A DNA stretch of 64,000 bases from Aliitabrizicola sp031408575 (GCA_031408575.1 JANNWS010000076.1:1-64000), one strand, 5' to 3'. Positions 25,233 to 34,249 are shown, counted from the first letter of the stretch. Notes: generated by a model not told the origin, from the sequence alone. Made by a program: numbers and translations.

Positions 25233-26263
25233 CCCTCAACCTTGTGCCTTTCGTCAGCGTCGACAACATGATGAAACTGGTTCTTCATGTCGGGATCGAG
25301 CGTGTCCTTGTCGACCTTGCGGCCGAGATCGAGGCCGATTTCCTGCGCTGGGATCTGTTTGACAAGACGCCGCGCGTGGCCAGCCATTCCGACGTGGGTG
25401 TGATCGAATTGATGCCGACCTCGGACGGGCAGACCTATGGCTTCAAATATGTGAACGGCCATCCGTCAAACATGAAGAAAGGCCTGCAAACCGTTACAGC
25501 GTTTGGGCTTCTGGCTGATGTCGCGACGGGCTACCCGCTGCTCTTGTCGGAGATGACAATCCTGACTGCGTTGCGGACTGCCGCCACTTCGGCAATGGCG
25601 GCCAAACATCTGGCCCCAAAGGGCGCGCAGGCGATGGCGCTGATCGGCAACGGCGCACAGGCCGAATTTCAGGCGCTGGCCTTCAAGGCGATCTGCGGCA
25701 TTTCCGAAGTGCGCCTGTACGATATCGACCCCGCCGCGACACGCAAGGCCGCCGCCAACCTGGCAGGTCGCGGGCTGCGCGTCACTTCTTGCGCCACCCC
25801 CCAGGATGCCATTCTTGGCGCGCAGATCTTGACCACCTGCACCGCTGACAAGAACTATGCGACCATCCTGAACGATAACATGGTCGGTGCCGGCGTTCAC
25901 ATCAATGCCATCGGCGGCGACTGCCCCGGCAAGACAGAACTTGCGCGCAACATTCTGCTGCGATCGACAATCTTCGTCGAATACCCGCCCCAGACCCGGA
26001 TCGAGGGCGAAATTCAGCAACTGGCACCCGATCATCCGGTGACAGAACTGTGGCAGGTGATGGATGGTGAAGTTCCGGGGCGCACCAGCGCCGATCAGAT
26101 CACGTTGTTCGACAGTGTCGGCTTCGCCATCGAAGACTTCAGCGCCCTGCGCTATGTGCTTGCAAAACTGAAGGAAACTGGTTTCTGCGACCAGCTTGAC
26201 ATGATCGCGGATCCCGATGATCCGCGCGATCTGTTCGGGATGATCCTGCGCGCCGCCGTCTAG
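25229..26263 (+). CDS. ocd: Ornithine cyclodeaminase
   Basis: 344 residues of the ornithine cyclodeaminase/mu-crystallin family. A family signature 'TALRTAATSAMAAKHL' is at about residues 110-125. The Rossmann motif 'ALIGNGAQAEFQ' binds NAD at about 132-143. It turns ornithine into proline and ammonia, so with arginase it forms an arginine to proline route. The start overlaps the arginase stop. The C-terminal 'DPDDPRDLFGM' is typical of the large ornithine cyclodeaminase subgroup. Confidence 0.93.
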   Translation: MTLNLVPFVSVDNMMKLVLHVGIERVLVDLAAEIEADFLRWDLFDKTPRVASHSDVGVIELMPTSDGQTYGFKYVNGHPSNMKKGLQTVTAFGLLADVATGYPLLLSEMTILTALRTAATSAMAAKHLAPKGAQAMALIGNGAQAEFQALAFKAICGISEVRLYDIDPAATRKAAANLAGRGLRVTSCATPQDAILGAQILTTCTADKNYATILNDNMVGAGVHINAIGGDCPGKTELARNILLRSTIFVEYPPQTRIEGEIQQLAPDHPVTELWQVMDGEVPGRTSADQITLFDSVGFAIEDFSALRYVLAKLKETGFCDQLDMIADPDDPRDLFGMILRAAV

Positions 26264-26360
26264 AGCCTGTGTGCCGTTGGCAGATGGTCCGGACAGGCTC
26301 CGGCTTCGATATTTCCGACTGATTTTCGCCAAAACCAGTGTCAACTTTTGTCGACACGCT

Positions 26361-26630
26361 TCAGTGCAGACGAAACTCGCCCACAACATTGCGCCACTCG
26401 CCCGGTGCGATCAGTTTGCGGTGGGTGAAGCGCACGGAATGCAGCGGACCGTCGATCTTGTCGCGCCAGAATGCAATAAACTTGAAAAGCGCCGGATAGT
26501 CCGGCGCAACATCATAGTCCTGCCACACGAAGCTGTTGAGAATACTCTGATAATCCGGCATCCGATAGTAAAGCTCGGCCGTGGTCAGCCCGTAGCCTTT
26601 CAACATCAATTCCGTCTCGTGCCCAGGCAT
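26361..26630 (-). CDS. usg: Usg family protein
   Basis: 89 residues from ATG 26630. 'ETELMLKGYGLTTAELYYRMPD' (shown in part: LTTAELYYRMPDY) and 'SFVWQDYDVAPDYPAL' match the small Usg protein family, found in alphaproteobacteria and first noticed near tryptophan genes. Function is unknown. It is not next to tryptophan genes here but is divergent from gyrA, across about 190 bases. A GTG or ATG further upstream would add residues without support. Confidence 0.8.
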   Translation of the reverse strand: MPGHETELMLKGYGLTTAELYYRMPDYQSILNSFVWQDYDVAPDYPALFKFIAFWRDKIDGPLHSVRFTHRKLIAPGEWRNVVGEFRLH

Positions 26631-26750
26631 CGGTATAACCTCGCGTGGTTTCTTGTTTTTGTCATGATGCCACAATCCATTTTATTTTCAACGAAAACAA
26701 TGTATTGGCACTCTGTCGCGATGGCTGCCAATCGGTGCGTCGACCTGCCA

Positions 26751-26780
26751 TTGCACCCCATATCCGCGATGGTCTATAAT
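26751..26780 (+). promoter_or_regulatory. Sigma-70-type promoter of gyrA
   Basis: TTGCAC at 26751-26756 and TATAAT at 26775-26780, 18 bases apart, ending about 45 bases before the gyrA GTG. The -10 hexamer is a perfect consensus in otherwise GC-rich DNA. The -35 is weak (TTG only). Confidence 0.55.
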
Positions 26781-26824
26781 AGAAATAACAACATCTAGCG
26801 CCCTGACAGGAAAGAGCGGCCCAC

Positions 26825-29548
26825 GTGACCGACACCCCGGAAGACTCTGACAACACAAGCGAAATGCCCGAACGCCCGGTTTATCACGGGCCGCAGGTTT
26901 CCATCGCCGATGAGATGAAGACTGCCTATCTGGACTACGCGATGAGCGTGATCGTCAGCCGCGCGATCCCCGATCTGCGCGACGGGCTGAAGCCGGTGCA
27001 TCGCCGCGTGCTGTTTGCGATGCATGAAACCGGCAACACCCATGACAAGTCCTATCGCAAATCGGCGCGCCCGGTGGGTGACACGATGGGCAAGTATCAC
27101 CCGCATGGCGACGCCTCGATCTATGACGCGCTTGTGCGGATGGCGCAGCCGTTCAGCATGTCGCTCAAGCTATTGGACGGTCAGGGTAACTTCGGGTCCA
27201 TGGACGGCGATAACGCTGCTGCCATGCGCTATACCGAAGTACGGATGGACAAGCCTGCAGCCTTTCTTCTGGCAGATATCGACAAGGACACCGTCGATTT
27301 TCAAGATAACTATGACGGCAAGGACCGTGAGCCCACGGTCCTGCCCGCCCGCTTTCCCAACATGCTGGTCAACGGTGCAAGCGGCATCGCCGTGGGTATG
27401 GCGACCAATATCCCACCGCATAATCTGGGCGAGGTGATCGACGCCACGCTTGCACTGATAGCCGATCCCGACATGTCCACCGAGGCGCTGATCGAGATCA
27501 TCCCTGCCCCCGATTTTCCCACCGGTGGCCTAATCCTGGGACGGGCGGGCGCGCGGAAAGCCTATCTTGAGGGGCGCGGCAGCGTCATCATCCGGGCCAA
27601 GACGCGCATCGAGGAGATTCGCAAGGATCGTTTTGCTATCATTCTGGATGAGATCCCCTATCAGGTGAACAAATCCACAATGATCGAAAAGATCGCCGAC
27701 ATGGTCCGCGAGAAAAAGATCGAGGGCATCGCCCATGTGCAGGACGAATCCGACCGGATCGGTGTGCGCGTGGTGATCGAGTTGAAGCGCGATGCCACGG
27801 CCGAGGTCGTGCTCAATCAGCTTTGGCGCTTTACGCCCATGCAGACCTATTTCGGTTGCAACATGCTGGCGCTGAACGGCGGCCGCCCCGAGCAGCTGAC
27901 CTTGCGCGATTTCCTGACGCACTTCCTCAGCTTCCGCGAAGAAGTTGTGGCACGCCGCACAGCCTATGAACTGCGCAAGGCACGTGAACGCAGCCATATC
28001 CTGTGTGGTCTGGCCGTTGCCGTCTCGAACGTGGATGAGGTAGTCGCCACCATCCGCTCCTCCGCCGATCCGGCCGAAGCGCGCGAGCGGCTGATGACAC
28101 GGCGCTGGCCGGTAGGCGAGATTGCCGAATACATCCGTCTGATCGACGATCCGACCCATACCGTGAACGATGACGGCACTTATAATCTGTCGGAAATTCA
28201 GGCCCGTGCGATCCTCGATCTGCGGTTGCAACGCCTCACCGCACTCGGGGTGAAAGAGGTCACGGACGAGCTGCAGGAACTGGCCGCCAAGATCCGCGAC
28301 TATCTGGATATTCTTGGCAGCCGTGACCGGATCATGGCCATCATCAGCGCCGAACTGGCCGAAGTGCGTGCGCTTTTCGCCGTGCCGCGGCGCACCGAAA
28401 TCGTCGACTGGGCCGGCGACATGGAAGATGAAGATCTGATCGAGCGTGAGGATATGGTTGTTACCATCACCTCTGCCGGCTGGATCAAGCGTACGCCGCT
28501 GGCCGAGTTCCGCTCGCAACGGCGCGGCGGCAAGGGACTGTCGTCGATGGCGACCAAGGAAGACGACGTGGTGACGACGCTCTTCGTCGCCAACACCCAT
28601 ACGCCATTGCTGTTTTTCACAACGGATGGAATGGTTTACAAGTTGAAGACCTGGCGGCTTCCGTTGGCCGGGCGACAGGCCAAGGGCAAGGCGATCGTCA
28701 ATATCCTGTCGGTGGAAAACGGCATATCTATTGCCGCCGTCATGCCCGTGGATGTGCCGGAAGAAGACTGGGACAACCTTCAGATCGTCTTTGCCACATC
28801 CGACGGCGATGTACGCCGCAACGCGCTGGGTGACTTTACCAACGTGATGCGAAACGGCAAGATCGCAATGAAGCTGCCGGATGAGGTTCTTCTGGTAAAT
28901 GCCCGTATCTGTGATGCAAATGACGATGTGATGCTGGTGACGGCCTTGGGCCGGGCGATCCGCTTCCCGACCACGGATGTGCGGGTCTTCAAGGGCCGCG
29001 ACTCGACCGGGGTGCGCGGGGTGCGCCTGTCCGACGGTGACACGGTCGTGTCGATGTCGGTGATCCGCCATTTCGAAGCCTCCCCCGCTGAACGCGCTGC
29101 CTATCTGAAAATGCGCCGCGCGCAGGAAGGTGCCCTGGATGACGGCGCCGAGGCCGATGAGGATGAAGAGGCGGTCGAGGCGGGGCAATTGTCGCTGGAA
29201 CGTTTTGCCCAGATGTCGGCTGCCGAAGACCTGATCCTGACAATCACCGCCAGCGGCATGGGAAAACTGTCGTCCAGCCATGACTATCCGGTGCGCGGGC
29301 GTGGCGGCCAAGGGGTAAAGGCGATGTCCGGCGGGTCGCGCGGCGGCACGTTGATCGCCTGTTTCCCGGTTGAACGCAGCGATCAGGTGATGCTGGCCAC
29401 CTCCACAGGTCAGTCGATCCGCTGCCCGGTCGATGGCATTTCGTTCCGCTCGCGTTCGGCAGGCGGGGTCAAGGTGTTTGACACCGCTGCGGGGGAAGAG
29501 GTCGTCTCGGTCGCGCGCATCGCCGACCAAGGCGAAGACGAGGCGTGA
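26825..29548 (+). CDS. gyrA: DNA gyrase subunit A
   Basis: 907 residues. Start GTG 26825 follows an AGGAAAGAG ribosome site. The catalytic tyrosine is in 'AAAMRYTEVR' (Tyr136). The GyrA box 'QRRGGKG' and blade repeats form the C-terminal domain. An acidic insertion ('DDGAEADEDEEAVEA', about residues 778-792) is placed between blades, as in many alphaproteobacteria. In the quinolone-resistance region the protein reads 'HPHGDASIYDAL': the position matching E. coli Ser83 is Ala97, and Asp87 is retained as Asp101. Ala there usually gives lowered quinolone sensitivity. The last bases overlap the next gene. Confidence 0.97.
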   Translation: MTDTPEDSDNTSEMPERPVYHGPQVSIADEMKTAYLDYAMSVIVSRAIPDLRDGLKPVHRRVLFAMHETGNTHDKSYRKSARPVGDTMGKYHPHGDASIYDALVRMAQPFSMSLKLLDGQGNFGSMDGDNAAAMRYTEVRMDKPAAFLLADIDKDTVDFQDNYDGKDREPTVLPARFPNMLVNGASGIAVGMATNIPPHNLGEVIDATLALIADPDMSTEALIEIIPAPDFPTGGLILGRAGARKAYLEGRGSVIIRAKTRIEEIRKDRFAIILDEIPYQVNKSTMIEKIADMVREKKIEGIAHVQDESDRIGVRVVIELKRDATAEVVLNQLWRFTPMQTYFGCNMLALNGGRPEQLTLRDFLTHFLSFREEVVARRTAYELRKARERSHILCGLAVAVSNVDEVVATIRSSADPAEARERLMTRRWPVGEIAEYIRLIDDPTHTVNDDGTYNLSEIQARAILDLRLQRLTALGVKEVTDELQELAAKIRDYLDILGSRDRIMAIISAELAEVRALFAVPRRTEIVDWAGDMEDEDLIEREDMVVTITSAGWIKRTPLAEFRSQRRGGKGLSSMATKEDDVVTTLFVANTHTPLLFFTTDGMVYKLKTWRLPLAGRQAKGKAIVNILSVENGISIAAVMPVDVPEEDWDNLQIVFATSDGDVRRNALGDFTNVMRNGKIAMKLPDEVLLVNARICDANDDVMLVTALGRAIRFPTTDVRVFKGRDSTGVRGVRLSDGDTVVSMSVIRHFEASPAERAAYLKMRRAQEGALDDGAEADEDEEAVEAGQLSLERFAQMSAAEDLILTITASGMGKLSSSHDYPVRGRGGQGVKAMSGGSRGGTLIACFPVERSDQVMLATSTGQSIRCPVDGISFRSRSAGGVKVFDTAAGEEVVSVARIADQGEDEA

Positions 29549-29874
29549 CGCTGATGGCGGCGCTGGCGGCGGAACTCGCCGCCCGCGCCGTCGCCAGACA
29601 GACGATCAGCTATGGCGCGCTGGCCCGCAAACTGGCGATCCCCGGCCCCGGCAGCATTGCAACGCTGACTGCTGCACTTGAGGAACTGATGGCCGAAGAC
29701 GCCGCGGCGGGTCGGCCACTGCGTGCCGCTCTTTGCTGCGGCCGTTTGGGTGACGGGCAACCGGCACTGGGATTTTTCATCACCGCCGCACGCCTTGGCG
29801 GGTATTCAGGCCCGCCAGACGGGGCAGAAGCCGCAGCCTTTGTCGCAGCCGAACGTGCGGCGTTGTTCCACTAG
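29545..29874 (+). CDS. Conserved hypothetical protein following gyrA
   Basis: 109 residues, starting at GTG 29545 which overlaps the gyrA stop (or at ATG 29554). No function recognised. The protein has 'RQTISYGALARKLAIPGPGS', a helix-turn-helix-like alternation, and a C-terminal hydrophobic 'PALGFFITAARLGGY'. It is alanine- and leucine-rich with no signal peptide, so probably cytoplasmic. It is coupled to gyrA, and no other gene follows for 160 bases. Confidence 0.65.
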   Translation: MTLMAALAAELAARAVARQTISYGALARKLAIPGPGSIATLTAALEELMAEDAAAGRPLRAALCCGRLGDGQPALGFFITAARLGGYSGPPDGAEAAAFVAAERAALFH

Positions 29875-29910
29875 ACCACAGGCTGGTCGGCCCACCATAA
29901 AGTTTACCAA

Positions 29911-29926
29911 TTAACTAACTGGTAAC
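29911..29926. promoter_or_regulatory. CtrA-like box upstream of the outer-membrane protein gene
   Basis: TTAA-N7-GTAAC, one mismatch from the CtrA consensus TTAA-N7-TTAA(C). It lies about 110 bases before the start of the gene at 30037 in an AT-rich upstream region. CtrA itself is encoded at 38572. The match is short, so it is only a candidate. Confidence 0.3.
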
Positions 29927-30036
29927 ATTATACTTTTATTAACTCTACCATTCTGGCACATATTGGGGGCGGCGAATAAACGACCGCCTGCGCCAGAACG
30001 GCGCGCCCCACCGCACCAAATAGCAGGTACACCGTC

Positions 30037-30810
30037 ATGCGCCGTTCCATCCCTTCTGCCGCCGTTCTGGCGGCGACGATCTCGCTCATTCCGGCAACGG
30101 GGGCTTTGGCCCAATCGAGCCTTGGCCTGACCTTTGCAGAGGTTGGTCTGACCGTGGATGGCGGCGATCAGGATGTGCTGATCGGTGGATTTGCCTCGGG
30201 CGACTACCGTATTACCGGCGCTCACGGCTTTCAACTTGACGTGCGGCTGACCGACCGACCGAGCGGTGTTCTTGGGCAGATTGACGGGCATATCTACCTC
30301 GCCCCTGGCGATGATCGGAAATACGGCTTCGTGCTGTCGCTGGCCGACATGGACGGGGTTGAATCCACCATTGCTTCGGCAGGTGTCGAGGGGATGCTGC
30401 AACTTGGAGAGAATACCTTTATGTCGGGCCGCGCGGTTCTTGGCTATGCGCGCCCCGGAAATATTGATTTCATCGGTCTGTCGGGAAGTATGACCCACGC
30501 CCTGACAGACCGGACAGCCCTTTTCGCCACGCTGGACGTGGCCGAATTCGACGAGGAAAGCCTGCGGGCAAATGCCTGGGCCGGGCGGATCGGCATGACA
30601 TATCAACCCGATGCATTACCCTTTGAAGTGACTACGGCGCTGGCGGTTGACGGGCTTTCCGGGCGCGACTCGGCTCCAAACGAGGCGCGGCTTGAATTGG
30701 GCCTGACCTGGCGCTTTGGTGCCACGGGCGGCGCGCGGCGCAGCGTTGCGGAACGGGCCTTCAGCGCCACGCAGTATTTTGATCCGCTGTTGCGGCGCGG
30801 CCTGTTCTGA
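30037..30810 (+). CDS. Predicted outer-membrane beta-barrel protein
   Basis: 257 residues with a Sec signal peptide ('MRRSIPSAAVLAATISLIPA', cleavage likely after 'ALA'). The mature protein is a string of alternating short strands with glycine-rich turns ('AEVGLTVDGGDQDVLIGGF', 'HGFQLDVRLTDRP') and ends in 'RRGLF', with a C-terminal aromatic residue as in barrel proteins. Function unknown. The AT-rich upstream region carries a CtrA-like site. The family resembles porin-like barrels but no specific one is recognised. Confidence 0.65.
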   Translation: MRRSIPSAAVLAATISLIPATGALAQSSLGLTFAEVGLTVDGGDQDVLIGGFASGDYRITGAHGFQLDVRLTDRPSGVLGQIDGHIYLAPGDDRKYGFVLSLADMDGVESTIASAGVEGMLQLGENTFMSGRAVLGYARPGNIDFIGLSGSMTHALTDRTALFATLDVAEFDEESLRANAWAGRIGMTYQPDALPFEVTTALAVDGLSGRDSAPNEARLELGLTWRFGATGGARRSVAERAFSATQYFDPLLRRGLF

Positions 30811-30862
30811 TGGCGGCGCAGGGGTCTTTCCCTGCCCCCGGCTTTGCCGTAAACCGCACTAT

Positions 30863-32194
30863 ATGAGCGAAATTCTGCATATCGTCGGCGGCGGCATGGC
30901 CGGGTCCGAAGCGGCCTGGCAGGCAGCTGAAATGGGCGTGTCGGTGGTGATCCACGAGATGCGCCCGAAAGTCGGCACCTTTGCGCACCGGACCGGTCAC
31001 TTCGCCGAAATGGTCTGCTCCAATTCTTTCCGCTCTGATGATGATGAGCGTAACGCAGTCGGTCTGCTGCATTGGGAAATGCGCGCGGCGGGCGGTCTGA
31101 TCATGGAAATGGCCCAAGCGCACCGTCTGCCAGCCGGCGGTGCGCTCGCGGTCGACCGCGATCCCTTCGCCGCAGCGGTCACTGCCCGCCTTCTGGCACA
31201 TCCGCTTATTTCATCAGTTTATGAAGAAGTTACAGACCTTCCTTCAACCGGCCACTGGATTATCGCGACTGGCCCCCTCACCTCGGGCGCGCTTGCCGAA
31301 AGCATCCGCGCCGAGACAGGGGCCGCCGCCCTCGCGTTCTTCGACGCCATCGCCCCCATCGTTTATGCCGAAAGCGTGGATATGTCGGTGGCCTGGATGC
31401 AGTCGCGCTATGACAAGGGCGAGACGGCCGAAGAACAGGCCGCCTACATGAACTGCCCGATGGACCGCGCGCAGTATGAAGCGTTCATCGACGCGCTACT
31501 CGCCGCCGAAAAAACCACCTTCCACGAGGGGGAAACGGCAGGCTACTTCGACGGCTGCCTGCCGATCGAGGTGATGGCCGAACGCGGCCGCGAAACCCTG
31601 CGCTTCGGCCCGATGAAGCCCGTTGGCCTGACCAATGCACATCGCCCCGATGTCAAGGCCTATGCCGTCGTGCAACTGCGCCGCGACAACAAGCTGGGTA
31701 CGCTCTACAATATGGTCGGTTTTCAAACAAAGATGAAGCATGGCGCGCAAGCCTCTGTTTTCAAGATGATCCCCGGACTGCATGAGGCGTCGTTTGCGCG
31801 CCTTGGCGGCATTCACCGCAATACCTTCCTTAACTCTCCCACGCTGCTAGATGACCGGATGCGTCTGCGCTCGCGCCCCAACCTGCGCTTTGCAGGGCAG
31901 GTGACGGGGGTTGAGGGCTATGTTGAAAGTGCCGCGATGGGCCTTCTGGCCGGGCGGATGGCGGCGGCTGAAATACTCGGTCGCGGCCTTGGCCCACCGC
32001 CGCCGGAGACGGCAATGGGCGCGCTTGTGACGCACATTACCGGCGGGGCGGATGCAAAGACGTTTCAACCAATGAACGTCAATTTCGGCCTGTTCCCGCC
32101 AATCGACGCCAAGGGCGGGCGGCGCGGCCGCAAGGACCGCTACAAGGCGTATACCGACCGGGCAAAGGATGCCTTTTCGGCATGGCTGGGCTAG
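30863..32194 (+). CDS. trmFO: tRNA (uracil-5-)-methyltransferase, folate/FAD-dependent
   Basis: 443 residues. The FAD motif 'IVGGGMAGSEAAW' starts the protein, and 'MVCSNSFRSDD', 'PMDRAQYEAFIDALL' and 'LGGIHRNTFLNSPTLL' are signature segments of TrmFO. It methylates U54 in tRNA using methylene-tetrahydrofolate and FADH2, instead of the SAM-dependent TrmA. ATG 30863 is chosen because the FAD motif immediately follows. It overlaps the next gene by 13 bases. Confidence 0.93.
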   Translation: MSEILHIVGGGMAGSEAAWQAAEMGVSVVIHEMRPKVGTFAHRTGHFAEMVCSNSFRSDDDERNAVGLLHWEMRAAGGLIMEMAQAHRLPAGGALAVDRDPFAAAVTARLLAHPLISSVYEEVTDLPSTGHWIIATGPLTSGALAESIRAETGAAALAFFDAIAPIVYAESVDMSVAWMQSRYDKGETAEEQAAYMNCPMDRAQYEAFIDALLAAEKTTFHEGETAGYFDGCLPIEVMAERGRETLRFGPMKPVGLTNAHRPDVKAYAVVQLRRDNKLGTLYNMVGFQTKMKHGAQASVFKMIPGLHEASFARLGGIHRNTFLNSPTLLDDRMRLRSRPNLRFAGQVTGVEGYVESAAMGLLAGRMAAAEILGRGLGPPPPETAMGALVTHITGGADAKTFQPMNVNFGLFPPIDAKGGRRGRKDRYKAYTDRAKDAFSAWLG

Positions 32195-33048
32195 TCACCC
32201 GCTTTGCCCCCTCGCCCACCGGCCCGCTGCATCTGGGCCATGCCTATTCCGCACTGCTGGCGCATGACATGGCGCGGGCGGAGGGTGGCACCTTCCTGCT
32301 GCGGATCGAGGATATCGACCGTTCGCGCGCCCGGCCCGCGTGGGAGGCGCAGATTTACGATGATCTGCGCTGGCTGGGCCTGCGCTGGCCGGACCCGGTG
32401 ATGCGGCAATCCGACCGGCATGGCATCTATCAGGCCGCACTTGACGATTTGTGGCGGCGCGGGATGCTGTATGCCTGCACCTGTTCGCGCCGCGATATCA
32501 TTGAGGCCGCGAGCGCCCCGCAAGAGGGCACACTGCCGCCCGGCCCCGACGGCCCGGTCTATCCGGGCACCTGCCGCCTGTCCCGGTCCGTAGAACCCCG
32601 GCACGCTGATGCCGCCCTGCGCCTTGACATGGCAGCGGCCATCAGCGCGCTGAACCTTGCCGCAATCGACTTTACCGAAACCGGGCAAGGGCCGGGGGGC
32701 GCGTGCGGCCCCATCAGCCTTGCCCCGCAGGATATGGTGCAAGATACGGGCGATATCGTGCTGGCGCGGCGCGACATGGGCACGTCCTATCACCTGTCGG
32801 TCGTGCTGGATGACGCGACGCAAGGCGTCACCCACGTTGTCCGCGGCCAGGATCTGTTCGAGGCGACACACATTCATGTCGTCCTTCAACGCCTTATGGC
32901 CCTGCCCACTCCGGTTTATCACCACCACCGCCTGATCCGCGATGACCAGGGCAAGCGCCTTGCCAAGCGCGACGATGCCCGCGCGCTGTCTTTGTATCGC
33001 GCCGAAGGCGCCACCCCGCAGGATATCCGCCGCATGGTCGGGCTATAG
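32182..33048 (+). CDS. gluQ: Glutamyl-Q tRNA(Asp) synthetase
   Basis: 288 residues, a shortened glutamyl-tRNA synthetase-like enzyme lacking the anticodon-binding domain, as in GluQ-RS. 'APSPTGPLHLGHAY' carries the HIGH-type motif (HLGH at 17-20) and 'GKRLAKRDDAR' is the KMSKS-like loop. 'CTCSRRD' with a later Cys likely binds zinc. It glutamylates queuosine at position 34 of tRNA-Asp. It overlaps trmFO by 13 bases and ends inside the end of the convergent hisI gene by six bases. Confidence 0.92.
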   Translation: MAGLVTRFAPSPTGPLHLGHAYSALLAHDMARAEGGTFLLRIEDIDRSRARPAWEAQIYDDLRWLGLRWPDPVMRQSDRHGIYQAALDDLWRRGMLYACTCSRRDIIEAASAPQEGTLPPGPDGPVYPGTCRLSRSVEPRHADAALRLDMAAAISALNLAAIDFTETGQGPGGACGPISLAPQDMVQDTGDIVLARRDMGTSYHLSVVLDDATQGVTHVVRGQDLFEATHIHVVLQRLMALPTPVYHHHRLIRDDQGKRLAKRDDARALSLYRAEGATPQDIRRMVGL

Positions 33049-33399
33049 CGGCGCCATGATTTCGGCCTCGATCCCGTCGCGCAGCGCCGTGTAAAAACAC
33101 GACCGCCGGTTGGTGTGGCACGCAGGCCCCGTCTGATCGACCAGCAGCAGCAAGCAATCTCGATCGCAATCGACCCGCAGTTCGAGCAGGCGCTGCACAT
33201 GGCCCGACGTCTCGCCCTTGGCCCAAAGTGCGGCGCGCGAGCGCGACCAGTAAGTGACCTGCCCCGTCGCCAGCGTCTGCGCCAGCGAAGCCGCATTCAT
33301 CCACGCCATCATCAGCACTTCGCCGGTCGCATGATCCTGCGCTATGGCAGGGATCAGCCCTGCGGCATCATATTTCAGGCTGGTTGGATCAAAGGCCAT
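33043..33399 (-). CDS. hisI: Phosphoribosyl-AMP cyclohydrolase
   Basis: 118 residues. 'EVLMMAWMNAASL', 'YWSRSRAALWAKGETSG' and 'DCDRDCLLLLVDQTGPACHT' are the HisI signature with its metal-binding Asp and Cys residues. It opens the ring of phosphoribosyl-AMP in histidine synthesis. ATG 33399 is the start because 'MAFDPTSLKYDAAGL' fits the family. It is isolated from other his genes and convergent with gluQ. Confidence 0.93.
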   Translation of the reverse strand: MAFDPTSLKYDAAGLIPAIAQDHATGEVLMMAWMNAASLAQTLATGQVTYWSRSRAALWAKGETSGHVQRLLELRVDCDRDCLLLLVDQTGPACHTNRRSCFYTALRDGIEAEIMAPL

Positions 33400-33486
33400 G
33401 CGCCTTCTCCTTTGCAACGGCGGAACCGGGGTCTATCTATGGATCATTGGGCGCAGAGGAAAGCCTTTCGGCGGGGCACGGCAAAG

Positions 33487-33936
33487 ATGAGCGACAGCGA
33501 TCTGATAAAGCTCTATTCCGGGCGTATTCTGGAACTGGCGGCCGACATTCCACATCTCGGCCGCTTGCCTGCGCCGGACGGCACGGCCAAGCGGCGCTCG
33601 CCACTGTGCGGGTCAACGGTTACCGTCGATGTCTGCCTGTCGGATGGCAAAATCACCGCATTCTCGCAGGATGTGAAAGCCTGCGCGCTGGGTCAGGCGG
33701 CGGCATCGGTCATGGCGCGCGCGCTGTGCGGGCGCACCCGCGCGCAGGTGGAACGGGCGCGCGATGAACTTCGCGCAATGCTGAAAGACGCAGGCCCCAT
33801 TCCGGCCGCCCCCTTCGAGGGTCTTGAAGTGCTGCTTCCGGCGCGCGACTACAAGAACCGGCATGCCTCGATCCTGCTGCCGCTGGAAGCGGCCGCAGAG
33901 GCGATGCTGGCCGCCGAAAAGACCGCCGACCCGTAA
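33487..33936 (+). CDS. NifU/IscU-like iron-sulfur scaffold family protein
   Basis: 149 residues with a NifU-N fold: 'PLCGSTVTVDVCL' and 'DVKACALGQAAASVMA' hold two of the three conserved scaffold cysteines. Where the third would be, the sequence reads 'YKNRHASILLPL' with no Cys, a common feature of this Rhodobacteraceae subgroup. It may be a degenerate or specialised scaffold rather than a full IscU. ATG 33487 has an 'AAAG' site upstream. Divergent from hisI. Confidence 0.75.
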   Translation: MSDSDLIKLYSGRILELAADIPHLGRLPAPDGTAKRRSPLCGSTVTVDVCLSDGKITAFSQDVKACALGQAAASVMARALCGRTRAQVERARDELRAMLKDAGPIPAAPFEGLEVLLPARDYKNRHASILLPLEAAAEAMLAAEKTADP

Positions 33937-33969
33937 AAAACCGCCGCACGTCCAAGCGGACGGCGGCGG
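33935..33969 (-). terminator. Rho-independent terminator, leftward
   Basis: A stem of about 12 pairs (33941-33953 with 33958-33969, one bulged A, loop AAGC). On the minus strand it is followed by TTTTTT (33940-33935). It would end the leftward transcript of the small gene at 34072-34194 and just touches the end of the rightward NifU-like gene. Confidence 0.8.
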
Positions 33970-34071
33970 TCAGTGGCGTGTCTGGCAAGGCAAGGGTCTG
34001 GGGAAGACCCGGCGTTTGGAAGCGTGTCGTTTGGGGAAAAGGACAGCGCCCGGCAACAGACCGCAGGCAGT

Positions 34072-34194
34072 TCAGGCAAACAGCGGCAGATTAAGCCCGG
34101 CAATCAGCAAGACAAACAACGTGACAACCCCAAGTGCGTCTTCCGCCATCGTGGCCGAGGAGCGGGCAATAACGGTTCGAATTTCCTTGAGCAT
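34072..34194 (-). CDS. Small membrane protein, 40 residues
   Basis: Short gene with a good ribosome site (GGGAGG seven bases before ATG 34194). The product begins 'MLKEIRTVIARSSATMAED' with two basic residues near the N-terminus, then has one membrane segment ('ALGVVTLFVLLIAGLNLPLFA'). No other domain is visible. It is followed by a strong leftward terminator at 33935, supporting a real monocistronic gene. Small single-span proteins of similar form occur in other Rhodobacteraceae to my knowledge, but the function is unknown. Confidence 0.65.
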   Translation of the reverse strand: MLKEIRTVIARSSATMAEDALGVVTLFVLLIAGLNLPLFA

Positions 34195-34249
34195 GGCAAC
34201 CTCCCTTGTTGCCTCTTTGTTCTCATATGATTCGCGTCCTGTAAAGAAC

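Noticed and set aside
26264..26360. Short inverted repeat GTGTC...GACAC between ocd and usg as a terminator
   Set aside because: Stem is only five bases with no T-run.
27530..29530. A 666-residue minus-strand open frame over gyrA
   Set aside because: Antisense to gyrA with no protein features.
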